Origin: Inquilinus limosus
GTDB taxonomy: Bacteria; Pseudomonadota; Alphaproteobacteria; DSM-16000; Inquilinaceae
Length of the DNA: 40,840 bases
NCBI RefSeq assembly: GCF_002195995.1
Contig: NZ_NHON01000041.1
Coordinates: 10,375 to 51,214, forward strand
Reading direction: 5' to 3'
The notes beneath the pieces were generated by a model. It saw only the letters and a list, made by a program, of their open reading frames with translations. It was not told the origin of the DNA and searched no databases. Positions within the stretch are counted from its first letter, which is position 1. Each line of letters begins with the position of its first letter. This document shows, in pieces, positions 27,384-35,401 of this stretch. A program made the translations under genes and the position numbers.

Positions 27384-28489
27384 GGCTCGGATCTCCGCCG
27401 CCGCAGCAGCAGCGCCAGGAAGACGGGGGCGCCGAGGCCGGTGGTGACGATGCCGATCGGCAGCTCGGCCGGCGCCACCGCGATGCGGGCGACCAGGTCG
27501 GCGCCGAGCATCAGGGCGGACCCGAACAGGGCCGCGGCCGGCAGCAGGCCGCGATGATCGGCCCCGATCACCAGCCGCAGCATGTGCGGCACCAGCAACC
27601 CGACGAAGCCGATCATGCCGCTGACCGCGACCGCCGCGCCGACCGCCAGTGCCACCGTGCCGACCAGCAGGCGCGTCAGCTTCTCGACCGGGAAGCCCAG
27701 GTGGAGGGCCACGGCCTCGCCCAGCAGCATGCCGTTCAGGGCGCGGGCGGCCAGGGCCACGGCGGCCAGCAGCACCAGGGCGAAGGGCACCACCGCCAGC
27801 ACCGAGGTCCAGGTCGCGCCGCTGAGGCTGCCCATGGTCCAGAAGGTGATGGTGCGCATCGCGTTCTCATCGGCCTTGAACACGATATAGCCGGTGCCGG
27901 TGGCGACCAGCGCGTTCACCGCGATGCCGGACAGCAGCATCATGGTCACCGACACCCGGCCCTCGCGCTTCGACAGGCGGTAGACGGCGATGGTGGTGAC
28001 CAGGCCGCCAAGGAAGGCCGCCAGCGGCAGGGCGTAGAGGTTCAGGAGGGGAATGCCGGCCAGCGCCCCCGGCAGCCCCAACGAGATCACCGCCACGCCG
28101 GCGAAGGCGGCGCCGCCGCTGACTCCGATCAGGCCGGGATCGGCCAGCGGGTTGCGGAACAGCCCCTGCATCATCGCGCCGGAGACGGCGAGCACGGCGC
28201 CGACCATGGCGCCCAGCAGCGTCCGCGGCAGCCGGATGGCGTCGATGATGGCGGCGTCGCGCGCGGTCACGGCGTCGAGGCCGCCGAGCCCGAGATGATG
28301 GCCCAGCACCGCCAGGACATGATCGAGCGGGATGTCCGCCGGGCCGATGCTGATGCTGGCGAGAACCGCCGCGGCCAGCAGCAGCACCAGCCCCGTGAGC
28401 GTGAGCGACAGGCGCTGAGCCCGCCGCCGCTCTGCCGGGGCCGGGGCCGCGCCGCTGGCCGTGAGCGCCGTCACGAACCCGCGCTCCAT
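27380..28489 (-). CDS. hmuU: Heme ABC transporter permease, FecCD family
   Basis: This 369-residue permease has about ten hydrophobic helices. FecCD-type signatures include IRLPRTLLGAMVGAVLAVSG, ALMQ-like MMQGLFRNPLADPGLIGVS and the late GMIGFVGLLVPHMLRLVIGADHR segment. It moves heme across the inner membrane with HmuV. The first 30 residues (Ala/Pro/Arg-rich) precede helix 1. The ATG at 28489 lies 19 bases inside hmuT, so translation is coupled. Confidence 0.92.
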   Translation of the reverse strand: MERGFVTALTASGAAPAPAERRRAQRLSLTLTGLVLLLAAAVLASISIGPADIPLDHVLAVLGHHLGLGGLDAVTARDAAIIDAIRLPRTLLGAMVGAVLAVSGAMMQGLFRNPLADPGLIGVSGGAAFAGVAVISLGLPGALAGIPLLNLYALPLAAFLGGLVTTIAVYRLSKREGRVSVTMMLLSGIAVNALVATGTGYIVFKADENAMRTITFWTMGSLSGATWTSVLAVVPFALVLLAAVALAARALNGMLLGEAVALHLGFPVEKLTRLLVGTVALAVGAAVAVSGMIGFVGLLVPHMLRLVIGADHRGLLPAAALFGSALMLGADLVARIAVAPAELPIGIVTTGLGAPVFLALLLRRRRSEP

Positions 28490-29355
28490 GCCCGGTCGGG
28501 CAGGGTGGGCGGGGTCCAGCCGGGATGCAGCACGACCGCCAGGTCGCGCGCCGCCTGCGGCGTCCGCGGCCCGAAGCCGAGGATGTAGAGGGAATCCAGC
28601 GAGACGATCCGGCCCGCCTTGGCCGCCGGGGTCTGGGCGAAGACCGGCAGCGCCGCGATCGTCTCCAGCCCGCCATTCGGCTCGACGGCATGACTGGCGA
28701 TCACCACCACCTCCGGCGCCGCAGCGGCCACCGCCTCCGGCGACAGTGGCTTGTAGCGCTCCATCTCGCCGACCGCGTTGACGCCGCCGGCCAGCCGGAT
28801 GATGCCGTCCGCCGCCGTGCCGCTGCCGCCGCCCAGCGGCGTGCCCTGGGTGATCGACAGCACGAACAGCACGCGGGGCTTCGAGGGTGCCTTGGCGACG
28901 GCGTCGGCCACCGTGGCGAAATCGGCCCGCACCGCCTGGCTCAGCCCCGGGTCGGCCACGCCGAGCGCCTTCTCCACGCCGACGATCTTGGCGACCACGC
29001 CCTCCGCCGTATACGCCTCGGGCAGCGCCTCGACCGGCGTGCCGGCGGAGCGGATCTGCTCCAGCACCGCCGGCGGGCCGGCCGACACGGTGGTCAACAC
29101 CAGGTCCGGGCTCAGCGCCAGGATGCCCTCGGCCGCCAGCTGCCGCAGATAGCCGACCTGCGGCCGCTCCCGCGCGGCGCGCGGATACAGGCTGGTGGTG
29201 TCGACCCCGACGATGCGGTCCTCCGCATGCAGGGCGTAGACGATCTCGGTCAGGTCGCCGCCGGCGACGACGACGCGCTGCGGCGGTTCCGCCTGAGCGG
29301 GCAGGGCGGCGAGCAGCGCCGCGGCGGCGAAAGCGAGGGGAAGGAGGGGGCGCAT
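28471..29355 (-). CDS. hmuT: Heme-binding periplasmic protein
   Basis: This 294-residue class III binding protein has a signal peptide at 1-22 (LAFAAAALLAALPAQA). The N-lobe has RVVVAGGDLTEIVYALHAEDRIVGVDTTSLYP, where the tyrosine in SLYP matches the heme-ligand region of HmuT/ShuT. The C-lobe contains TPLGGGSGTAADGIIRLAGGVNAV. It receives heme from the outer membrane and delivers it to HmuU. The ATG at 29355 overlaps the hmuS stop by four bases. A much longer open frame extends upstream in the same register but is only a shadow of hmuS. Confidence 0.92.
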   Translation of the reverse strand: MRPLLPLAFAAAALLAALPAQAEPPQRVVVAGGDLTEIVYALHAEDRIVGVDTTSLYPRAARERPQVGYLRQLAAEGILALSPDLVLTTVSAGPPAVLEQIRSAGTPVEALPEAYTAEGVVAKIVGVEKALGVADPGLSQAVRADFATVADAVAKAPSKPRVLFVLSITQGTPLGGGSGTAADGIIRLAGGVNAVGEMERYKPLSPEAVAAAAPEVVVIASHAVEPNGGLETIAALPVFAQTPAAKAGRIVSLDSLYILGFGPRTPQAARDLAVVLHPGWTPPTLPDRAWSAGS

Positions 29356-30419
29356 CAGACGGCCCCCAGCGCGCTGACCTTGGCCACCAGCGCGCGCCAG
29401 TCGGCCCGCTCCGGCTGGCCCGGCTTGCGGGCGCCGAACAGCATCGCCATCAGCGTGCCGTCGACATCGAACAGCTCCAGCGAGGTGACGACGCCGTCCT
29501 TGGTCGGCTTGCGCACCACCCAGGCGCTGTCGATCCGGTCCTCGCGCAGATGCAGGTTGAAGCCGGGGTCCAGCACGTTCAGCCACGGCCCCATGTCGTG
29601 CAGCCGGTGCACCGGGCCGGTGTGGATCTGGATGCAGCCGGGGTTGCCGACGAAGACCATGATCGCGGCGCCGGTCGTGGCCGCGTCGGTCAGCACCCGG
29701 CGCAGCGCGTCGCGGCCGACCGCCTCGGCCCGCTGCGGCTCGGCCAGGCGCATCGCCTGCAGCCGGTTGAGGCGGTGCGACTTCAGCAGGCCGAAGAACT
29801 GGTGCGTGTCCTCCATGGCGTCCCAGCCGGCGCGGAAGCCGCCGACATCGATCTCGGAATCCTCGAGCACCGCCGGCCGCAGGATCTCCTGCGGCGCCAG
29901 CGCCGGGGCCTGGTCGGCATGGCGGAAGCGCTCGACCAGGGCGGCGAAGGCGGCGCGGTCGCTGCCCTCGGTCAGGAAGATCTTGTGCACCGCGGAGCCG
30001 GCGGCGTCGAAGAACTGCAGGCTTGGCTTGGGGTGATCGGCGCCGCCGACCGCGAAGCCATGCGCCCAGCGGGTGTAGAACAGCCGCAGATCGATGTCGG
30101 CGCCCAGCGCCAGACCGACATGGCTGCCGGCCGAGACGTTCCGGTACACGCCGGTCTTCTCGTGCACCACGCTCTCGTTGCGGGTCAGCGCCATGACCGG
30201 GCCGACCGCCTCGACCGCCTGCAGGACGGTGCTCCAGTCGCCGCCGATCCGGGTGGATCCGGCCCCCACCTGCGAGGCGACCAACTCGCCCTCGCTGACG
30301 CCCAGCTCCGCCGCGGCGTCGCGGGCGCGCAGCTGCGGCTTCTCGGCCCGCAGCGCCGCCCAGCGCGCGGCGAGGGCGGTCGGCGGGGCGGGGAGGTCGG
30401 TATCGAGGCTCTGCATCAT
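29355..30419 (-). CDS. hmuS: Hemin-degrading / heme-carrier protein HmuS
   Basis: This 354-residue cytoplasmic protein of the HemS/HmuS/ShuS family has two structurally repeated halves. Family-like segments are VMALTRNESVVHEKTGVYRNVS and, in the second half, GAAIMVFVGNPGCIQIHTGPV plus DMGPWLNVLDPGFNLHLRED. These proteins bind heme after import and hand it on or break it down. It is the second gene of the operon. An ATG at 30419 is followed by a second ATG; GGAG lies just upstream. A 187-base gap separates it from hemP. Confidence 0.93.
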   Translation of the reverse strand: MMQSLDTDLPAPPTALAARWAALRAEKPQLRARDAAAELGVSEGELVASQVGAGSTRIGGDWSTVLQAVEAVGPVMALTRNESVVHEKTGVYRNVSAGSHVGLALGADIDLRLFYTRWAHGFAVGGADHPKPSLQFFDAAGSAVHKIFLTEGSDRAAFAALVERFRHADQAPALAPQEILRPAVLEDSEIDVGGFRAGWDAMEDTHQFFGLLKSHRLNRLQAMRLAEPQRAEAVGRDALRRVLTDAATTGAAIMVFVGNPGCIQIHTGPVHRLHDMGPWLNVLDPGFNLHLREDRIDSAWVVRKPTKDGVVTSLELFDVDGTLMAMLFGARKPGQPERADWRALVAKVSALGAV

Positions 30420-30522
30420 GCTCTCCGATCACCGGGGGCGAGGGGCGCCGGCGGCCGGCGGGGTGCGACAGGACATGCGAAAGCGCGGCCAAAACGGGGG
30501 CCGCCGGGACTGCGAAGCATGA

Positions 30523-30551
30523 CGAGAACCTGTTCGGGCGACGGGTTCTCG
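30523..30551 (-). other. Hairpin in the hemP-hmuS intergenic region
   Basis: CGAGAACC and GGTTCTCG form a perfect eight-pair stem around a 13-base loop, about 55 bases after the hemP stop and 100 bases before hmuS. With no T-run it may be a processing or stabilising structure that sets different hemP and hmuS levels, or a weak attenuator. The rest of the 187-base gap shows no gene. Confidence 0.4.
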
Positions 30552-30606
30552 CGCAGACCTGGCGGCGGGCGGTGCCCGGCTTGCTGGGGGCGCGAGCGAG
30601 GGAGGG

Positions 30607-30774
30607 CTACTTGGTCAGGATGAGCTTGCTGTTGCGGGTGATCCGCAGGCGGTAGACATCCTCGCCGTGCTGGATGGTCAGCTCGCGGCGGGCGCCGAAC
30701 AGGTCGCGGGTGTCGAGGCTGGCAGGGGCGGGCCGCTGCGGCTCGACGGCATGCGCTGTGGGTTGATCCAGCAT
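30607..30774 (-). CDS. hemP: Hemin uptake protein HemP
   Basis: This 55-residue protein ends RDLFGARRELTIQHG then EDVYRLRITRNSKLILTK, the standard C-terminal HemP/HmuP motif. HmuP proteins act with iron regulators to activate heme receptor expression in several rhizobia and Burkholderia. The frame stays open to 30876. ATG 30774 (MLDQPTAH) gives the usual length; ATG 30783 would add three residues. It is the first gene of the heme operon and lies 41 bases downstream of a Fur-like box. Confidence 0.9.
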   Translation of the reverse strand: MLDQPTAHAVEPQRPAPASLDTRDLFGARRELTIQHGEDVYRLRITRNSKLILTK

Positions 30775-30814
30775 GGTCCCCATCCACGGTGAGATTGATC
30801 GGACAAGACGATGT

Positions 30815-30829
30815 TGAGAGTCATTCTCA
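30815..30829 (-). promoter_or_regulatory. Fur-like iron box upstream of hemP
   Basis: TGAGAGTCATTCTCA matches 12 of 15 positions of the core TGATAATNATTATCA and also fits a TGA-N9-TCA pattern described for RirA. Located 41 bases before the hemP ATG, it is placed to repress the heme operon when iron is plentiful. Which regulator binds (Fur, RirA or Irr) cannot be decided. Confidence 0.65.
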
Positions 30830-30929
30830 TATCCATCGAGGCTGGTCAAGCAAATGCGTGTCATTCCTAATTGCATTTATCAGAAATGCCCTCGGGCCGG
30901 GCGGCCGGCGGCAGGGCGCAACGCCGGCG

Positions 30930-31616
30930 TCAGCGTCGCGGGGCGAGGCCATCCAGAAGGAAGCCGAGGCCCCTGGTGAAGGTGCCGCCCCAATCGTCAT
31001 CCAGCAGCAGGCCGGAGCGGTCGATGGTCGGGTAGCGCTCGCCGTACCCCGGAAGGCGCTGCCGCGCGGCGGCCCTTTCGTCGTCCGAGAGGTCGAAGCT
31101 CGCCCGGGTGATGGTGGCGCCCATCACATAGTTCCACAGCGACCAGATCGCGACATTCATGTCCGCTTCCGCAACCTCGGCCCTGGACAAGGCGCGGCTC
31201 AGCAGTTCCAGGCGTCCGAGGATGTTCGGGCCGAGCGCCCGGCGCGGCAGCAGCGATGCCGACCAGGGATGGCGCAGCATGCTGGCGCGCCAGTCCTCGA
31301 GCATATGGCGGACGTCCTCGCGCCAGTCCCGGGGCTCGCCGTCCTGCGGCGACCCGCGGTACTCGAGCACCGAGTCGAGCGCCAGGTCGAAGACGTCCTC
31401 CTTGTTGTCGACGTGCCAATACAGGCTCATCACGCCCGAGCCGAGGCGATCGGCCAGCCGGCGCATGGTCAGGCCCTCGATGCCCTGGGCGTCCAGCAGT
31501 TCGACCGCCGTCGCCACGATGCGCTCCAGGGAGAGGGGCGGCTCCTGTCTGCGTCCGGTCCCCTCGCTCATCCGCTGAGACCGCTTGTCCCGGGTGCCGT
31601 CCCGTTTGCCTGCCAT
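30930..31616 (-). CDS. TetR family transcriptional regulator
   Basis: This 228-residue repressor has a DNA-binding N-terminus, with the helix-turn-helix in LTMRRLADRLGSGVMSLYWHVDNKEDVFDLALD. The C-terminal ligand domain has a shape like TetR proper (TetR_C type). ATG 31616 follows GGGGAAG; ATG 31571 (MSEGTGRR) is an alternative that removes a basic tail of 15 residues. It is divergent from an exported RidA-fold protein, and two matching palindromes lie between the two genes, so autoregulation and control of that neighbour are likely. The ligand is unknown. Confidence 0.88.
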   Translation of the reverse strand: MAGKRDGTRDKRSQRMSEGTGRRQEPPLSLERIVATAVELLDAQGIEGLTMRRLADRLGSGVMSLYWHVDNKEDVFDLALDSVLEYRGSPQDGEPRDWREDVRHMLEDWRASMLRHPWSASLLPRRALGPNILGRLELLSRALSRAEVAEADMNVAIWSLWNYVMGATITRASFDLSDDERAAARQRLPGYGERYPTIDRSGLLLDDDWGGTFTRGLGFLLDGLAPRR

Positions 31617-31686
31617 CCGTCTTCCCCGCTGGTCGGACCGTCGATTCTGGCCGGCAACGCCACGGATGTCGACCCTGGCCGATTGA

Positions 31687-31702
31687 CTCGTATGGTGTAC
31701 GA
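31687..31702. promoter_or_regulatory. Operator palindrome 1 (TetR candidate)
   Basis: CTCGTATGGTGTACGA contains TCGTA-N5-TACGA, the same arms and spacing as the second site 25 bases away. It lies 71 bases upstream of the TetR gene's start. Confidence 0.7.
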
Positions 31703-31703
31703 T

Positions 31704-31736
31704 GCGATCCACTCGTATGCCGTACGAGTGGATCGC
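31704..31736. promoter_or_regulatory. Operator palindrome 2, extended (TetR candidate)
   Basis: This is a perfect 14-base inverted repeat, GCGATCCACTCGTA and TACGAGTGGATCGC, with a five-base spacer TGCCG. Its core TCGTATGCCGTACGA repeats site 1. It ends 26 bases before the RidA-fold gene start, where repressor binding would block transcription of that gene. Confidence 0.75.
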
Positions 31737-31762
31737 ACGGCGATCTGATCGAAGGTGAAATC

Positions 31763-32251
31763 ATGCCGCGCGCAGCCAGGCATCTGCTTATCGGAGGGCT
31801 CTTCATCATGACCATGGGTATTGCCGCTGCGACGGCGGCGAATGAGAGCGATCTCGAGCTGACCATCGTCAATCCGAAGACGCTCCATGACCCGTCGCCG
31901 AACGGCTACAGCACGGCGGTGATCGTGCCTGCCGGAGCCCGTGTGGCCTACATCTCCGGACAGGGCGGCCAGGACGCCACGGGCGCCCTGTCGCCCAACT
32001 TCGCCGTCCAGGTCAGACAGGCCTACGCCAATCTCGGCGCTGCGCTCGATGCGCTCGGCGCCAGGCCGGATCAGGTCGCCAAGCTCACGGTCTTCGTGGT
32101 CGACCACGACATGTCCAAGCTCGGGGTGCTGACCCAGGCGGTGAAGGACATGTTCGGCGAGGCGCTGCCGGCGCAGACGCTGATCCCCGTTCCGAAGCTC
32201 GCCATCGATCCCATGCTCTTCGAGGTCGAAGCCGTCGTCGTCCTGAAATAG
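31763..32251 (+). CDS. Exported RidA-fold (YjgF/YER057c/UK114) protein lacking the usual arginine
   Basis: This 162-residue protein has an N-terminal signal-like stretch (LLIGGLFIMTMGIAAATAA, residues 8-26), then a complete RidA-like domain: VAYISGQGGQDATGALSPNF, VRQAYANLGAALDALGARPDQVAKLTVFVV and FEVEAVVVLK. Archetypal RidA deaminates imines or enamines in the cytoplasm using an arginine in a VARLP-type segment; here the aligned segment is PVPKLAIDP, with Lys in place of Arg. Both export and arginine loss argue against canonical RidA chemistry. GAAGGTG precedes ATG 31763. It sits behind a TetR-type operator. Confidence 0.83.
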   Translation: MPRAARHLLIGGLFIMTMGIAAATAANESDLELTIVNPKTLHDPSPNGYSTAVIVPAGARVAYISGQGGQDATGALSPNFAVQVRQAYANLGAALDALGARPDQVAKLTVFVVDHDMSKLGVLTQAVKDMFGEALPAQTLIPVPKLAIDPMLFEVEAVVVLK

Positions 32252-32441
32252 GCGGGCGCATCGCCACCCGAACGGGCCGGGGACGCCGGCGGCCCCCCAG
32301 GCCGGCCGGCCCCCGAGCGGACCATGGGCGCCGGAAACCTCCGGAAACGCGATGCTTGGTGCGGACCGCCGCGGCGCGCATATAATGCGGGCATCGATGA
32401 ATGCCGCGAGGACGGGTGCGGATGGAGTCAGGGGCCGGGCG

Positions 32442-32759
32442 ATGACAGAGGTGCAGGCGATCCAGCGCAGGCCGGCTGAGAGGCCGGTCCAGCCTTCAAC
32501 CGGCCTTTCCGTCTGCGAGGACCGCGTCGTCGAGCGCTTCCTCGACCGCCCCACGGCCCCGGGCAGCGATACGGAGCTTCTGCGCCGGCTCAATCACAGC
32601 CTGTTCGACGAGCCGGACTACCGGCCGAGCGTGCCGAGCCTGCGTGCCCTGGTCATGGTGGCGGCGGTGGCGCTGCTGGCCGTGGGGGCGGCGGCGCTGA
32701 TCGGCACCGCCTGGCACGATCTGAGCGGCGGCGGGACCCCGCAGCAGGAGGTCCGCTGA
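32442..32759 (+). CDS. Small single-pass membrane protein, unknown
   Basis: This 105-residue protein has a charged N-terminal half (MTEVQAIQRRPAERPVQPST, then VVERFLDRPTAPGSDTELLRRLNHSLFDEPDYRP) and one hydrophobic helix at about 69-88, with a short tail ending TPQQEVR. AGGGG precedes the ATG at 32442; in-frame ATGs further upstream are possible. The large N-terminal part is probably cytoplasmic. I recognise no family. It converges on apt, with 23 bases between stops. Confidence 0.6.
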   Translation: MTEVQAIQRRPAERPVQPSTGLSVCEDRVVERFLDRPTAPGSDTELLRRLNHSLFDEPDYRPSVPSLRALVMVAAVALLAVGAAALIGTAWHDLSGGGTPQQEVR

Positions 32760-32782
32760 GCCGCCCGCCCGGTCCGATGGCC

Positions 32783-33298
32783 TCAGCTGTCGTATTGCAG
32801 CAGCGAGACCAGCGGCGCGTCGATCCTGTCGCGGCCGCCGAGGAAGGACAGCTCGATCAGGCAGGCAGCGCCGCGGACATCGGCGCCGACCCGGCGCAGC
32901 AGCTGGATCGCCGCCGTCATGGTGCCGCCGGTCGCCAGCAGGTCGTCCAGCACCACCGCCTTCATCCCCGGCTTGATCGCGTCGGCCTGGATCTCGATCG
33001 CATCCGACCCGTATTCGAGATCGTAGAGATGGCCGATCGTCTCGCCGGGCAGCTTCCCGCGCTTGCGGCACATCACGAAGCCGCAGCCTAGCACATAGGA
33101 TAGTGGTGCCGCCGCCAGGAACCCGCGAGATTCGATGCCGACCAGGATGTCCGGCTGCCACGCCTGGACCTTGGCCGCGAGGCTGTCGACGGCATGCCGC
33201 CACGCTTGCGGGTGGGCCAGAAGCGGCGAGATGTCGTAGAACAGGATGCCTGGCTTGGGAAAATCCGGGATGCCGCGTATGTGCGACTTGAGATCCAT
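32783..33298 (-). CDS. apt: Adenine phosphoribosyltransferase
   Basis: This 171-residue purine-salvage enzyme makes AMP from adenine and PRPP. It opens [20 protein letters not shown], with the FYDISPLL segment typical of APRT. The PRPP-binding loop is [12 protein letters not shown], and [17 protein letters not shown] lies between. The ATG at 33298 follows AAGGACG. The frame remains open upstream to 33487 without homology. It is divergent from the mla operon, 111 bases away. Confidence 0.95.
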   Translation of the reverse strand: MDLKSHIRGIPDFPKPGILFYDISPLLAHPQAWRHAVDSLAAKVQAWQPDILVGIESRGFLAAAPLSYVLGCGFVMCRKRGKLPGETIGHLYDLEYGSDAIEIQADAIKPGMKAVVLDDLLATGGTMTAAIQLLRRVGADVRGAACLIELSFLGGRDRIDAPLVSLLQYDS

Positions 33299-33409
33299 GA
33301 GACGTCCTTGGTTGCGGGCCGGAGCGACCCTGCATCGTAGTGCCTGCGGCCCGAAAGGCAATTCGCAGGTGCGGGAACCGGTTGCCCGGGGGGCCGCCCG
33401 AGGAGCTGC

Positions 33410-34564
33410 ATGATGACCGCAGCGGCGGCTGCCGACGCCGAGGCCCGGATCGACAGCCGTGTCGAGCGCGGCGTCACCAGGCTGCATCTCGAGGGGCCAT
33501 GGGTGACGCGGGCGGCGGCACCCCTGGACCGCGAGCTATCGGAGCTGGTGCAGACATCGGTGAAGGGCGAGGTGGTGCTGGACCTGTCCGGCGTCACCCG
33601 GCTGGACACGGTCGGCGCCTGGCTGGTGCACCGCACCCAGGAGGATCTCGCGGCAGCCGGCGCCACGGTCCGCGTCGAGGGCGTGTCGGACGACCAGAAG
33701 GGCCTGCTGGAGGCCGTGTCGCGGGTCGAGCGCGACGAGCCGATCAAGCATCCCGACCGCAACATCCTGTACGAGCTGGCCTACCGCACCGGCAAGGCGA
33801 CCTACCATTTCCGGGACGAGGCGGTGGCGCTGCTGAGCTTTCTCGGCATGCTGGTGGTCAAGAGCATCGCCACGCTGCTGCGGCCCAGCCGGATCCGCTT
33901 CACGGCGCTGGCGCACAACATCGAGGCCACCGGCCTCAACGCCATGCCGATCGTCGGCCTCTTGTCCTTCCTGATCGGCGTCGTGCTGGCCTATCAGGGG
34001 GCGGACCAGCTCAGCCGCTTCGGCGCCCAGATCTTCGTGGTCAACCTGCTCGGCGTCTCGGTGCTGCGCGAGCTGGGCGGCCTGATCACCGCGATCATCG
34101 TCGCCGGCCGCTCCGGCTCGGCCTTCACCGCGCAGATCGGCACCATGCAGGTGAACCAGGAGGTCGACGCGATGGAGACGCTGGGCCTCGACCCGATCGA
34201 GGTGCTGGTGATCCCGCGGGTCTTCGCCCTGGCCATCACCCTGCCGCTGCTGACCTTCTACGCCAGCCTCATGGCGATCTTCGGCGGCGGGCTGATGTCA
34301 TACTTCGCGCTCGACATCAGCGCGCCGCAGTTCCTGCAGCAATTCAAGGCGGCGATCAGCATCAACACCTTCTGGGTCGGCATGGTCAAGGCCCCGGTCT
34401 TCGCCTTCGCCATCGCCATGGTCGGCTGCTATGAAGGGCTGAAGGTGTCCGGCAGCGCCGAGAGCGTCGGCCGGCTGACCACCCAGTCCGTCGTCGTCTC
34501 GATCTTCCTGGTGATCGTGCTCGACGCGCTGTTCTCCATCCTCTTCGCCACTCTGGGAGTCTGA
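33410..34564 (+). CDS. mlaE: MlaE-type lipid ABC transporter permease with N-terminal STAS domain
   Basis: This is a 384-residue protein. Residues 1-120 form a STAS domain (MlaB-like: [42 protein letters not shown]) fused to a MlaE permease with about five helices ([64 protein letters not shown]). In E. coli MlaB and MlaE are separate subunits; this fusion is usual in many alphaproteobacteria. It forms the inner-membrane core of a phospholipid transporter. AGGAG precedes the ATG at 33410. It is the first gene of a four-gene operon. Confidence 0.92.
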   Translation: MMTAAAAADAEARIDSRVERGVTRLHLEGPWVTRAAAPLDRELSELVQTSVKGEVVLDLSGVTRLDTVGAWLVHRTQEDLAAAGATVRVEGVSDDQKGLLEAVSRVERDEPIKHPDRNILYELAYRTGKATYHFRDEAVALLSFLGMLVVKSIATLLRPSRIRFTALAHNIEATGLNAMPIVGLLSFLIGVVLAYQGADQLSRFGAQIFVVNLLGVSVLRELGGLITAIIVAGRSGSAFTAQIGTMQVNQEVDAMETLGLDPIEVLVIPRVFALAITLPLLTFYASLMAIFGGGLMSYFALDISAPQFLQQFKAAISINTFWVGMVKAPVFAFAIAMVGCYEGLKVSGSAESVGRLTTQSVVVSIFLVIVLDALFSILFATLGV

Positions 34565-34566
34565 TC

Positions 34567-35400
34567 ATGAGCGGGGACTCCCGGGCGCCGGCCCAGGCGT
34601 CGGACGAGGACGTCGCGATCCGCGTCCGCGGCCTCAAGACCCAGTTCGGCAGCCAGGTCATTCACGAGGGGCTGGATCTCGACGTCCGGCGCGGCGAGGT
34701 GCTGGGCGTCGTCGGCGGGTCCGGCACCGGCAAGTCGGTGCTGCTCAAGGAGATCATCGGCCTGATCCGGCCCGCCGCCGGCAAGATCGAAGTGCTCGGC
34801 GTCGACATGGACGAGGCCGACGAAGCGGAACGCAGGGCGGTGCAGCGGCGTTGGGGAGTGATGTTCCAGGACGGTGCTTTGTTCAGCTCGATGACCGTGG
34901 CCGAGAACATCCAGGTGCCGATGAAGGAGTACACCCGACTGTCGCACCACATGATGGACGAGCTGGCGCGGGTGAAGATCGCGATGGCCGGGCTGGCCTG
35001 CAGCGCCGGGCTGAAGCACCCGTCCGAGCTGTCCGGCGGCATGCGCAAGCGCGCCGCCCTGGCGCGGGCGCTGGCGCTGGATCCGGAGATCATCTTCCTC
35101 GACGAGCCGACGGCCGGCCTCGACCCGATCGGCGCCGCCGCCTTCGACCAGCTGATCTCCGAGCTGCAGCGCAGCCTCAAGCTGACGGTGTTCATGGTCA
35201 CGCACGATCTCGACAGCCTGGTCACGATCTGCGACCGCATCGCCGTGCTGATCGACAAGAAGATCCTGGTCGACACCTACGAGAACCTGCTCGAGGTCGA
35301 CCATCCCTGGATCCAGGAATATTTCCACGGGCCGCGCGGCCGCGCGGCGGCGGCCGAGCACGCCGCCCTGGAGCAGGCGCAGACGGGGGCGGAGGGCTGA
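34567..35400 (+). CDS. mlaF: MlaF-type lipid ABC transporter ATPase
   Basis: This 277-residue ATPase has Walker A GGSGTGKS at 50-57, VMFQDGALFSSMTVAEN around the Q-loop, the signature LSGGMRKRAALARAL with the MRKR variant typical of MlaF, and Walker B IIFLDEPTAGLDPIG. It starts two bases after mlaE and stops one base before mlaD. The Ala-rich tail after about 260 is non-conserved. It drives lipid movement through the MlaE/MlaD complex. Confidence 0.94.
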   Translation: MSGDSRAPAQASDEDVAIRVRGLKTQFGSQVIHEGLDLDVRRGEVLGVVGGSGTGKSVLLKEIIGLIRPAAGKIEVLGVDMDEADEAERRAVQRRWGVMFQDGALFSSMTVAENIQVPMKEYTRLSHHMMDELARVKIAMAGLACSAGLKHPSELSGGMRKRAALARALALDPEIIFLDEPTAGLDPIGAAAFDQLISELQRSLKLTVFMVTHDLDSLVTICDRIAVLIDKKILVDTYENLLEVDHPWIQEYFHGPRGRAAAAEHAALEQAQTGAEG

Positions 35401-35401
35401 G

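Noticed and set aside
28471-30492. A 673-codon minus-strand frame read as one protein
   Set aside because: Only its C-terminal 294 codons (from 29355) are HmuT; the rest overlaps HmuS in another frame and has no homology.
33106-33991. Minus-strand frames across the start of the mlaE gene
   Set aside because: They are antisense to the STAS-MlaE gene and lack any domain or ribosome site.
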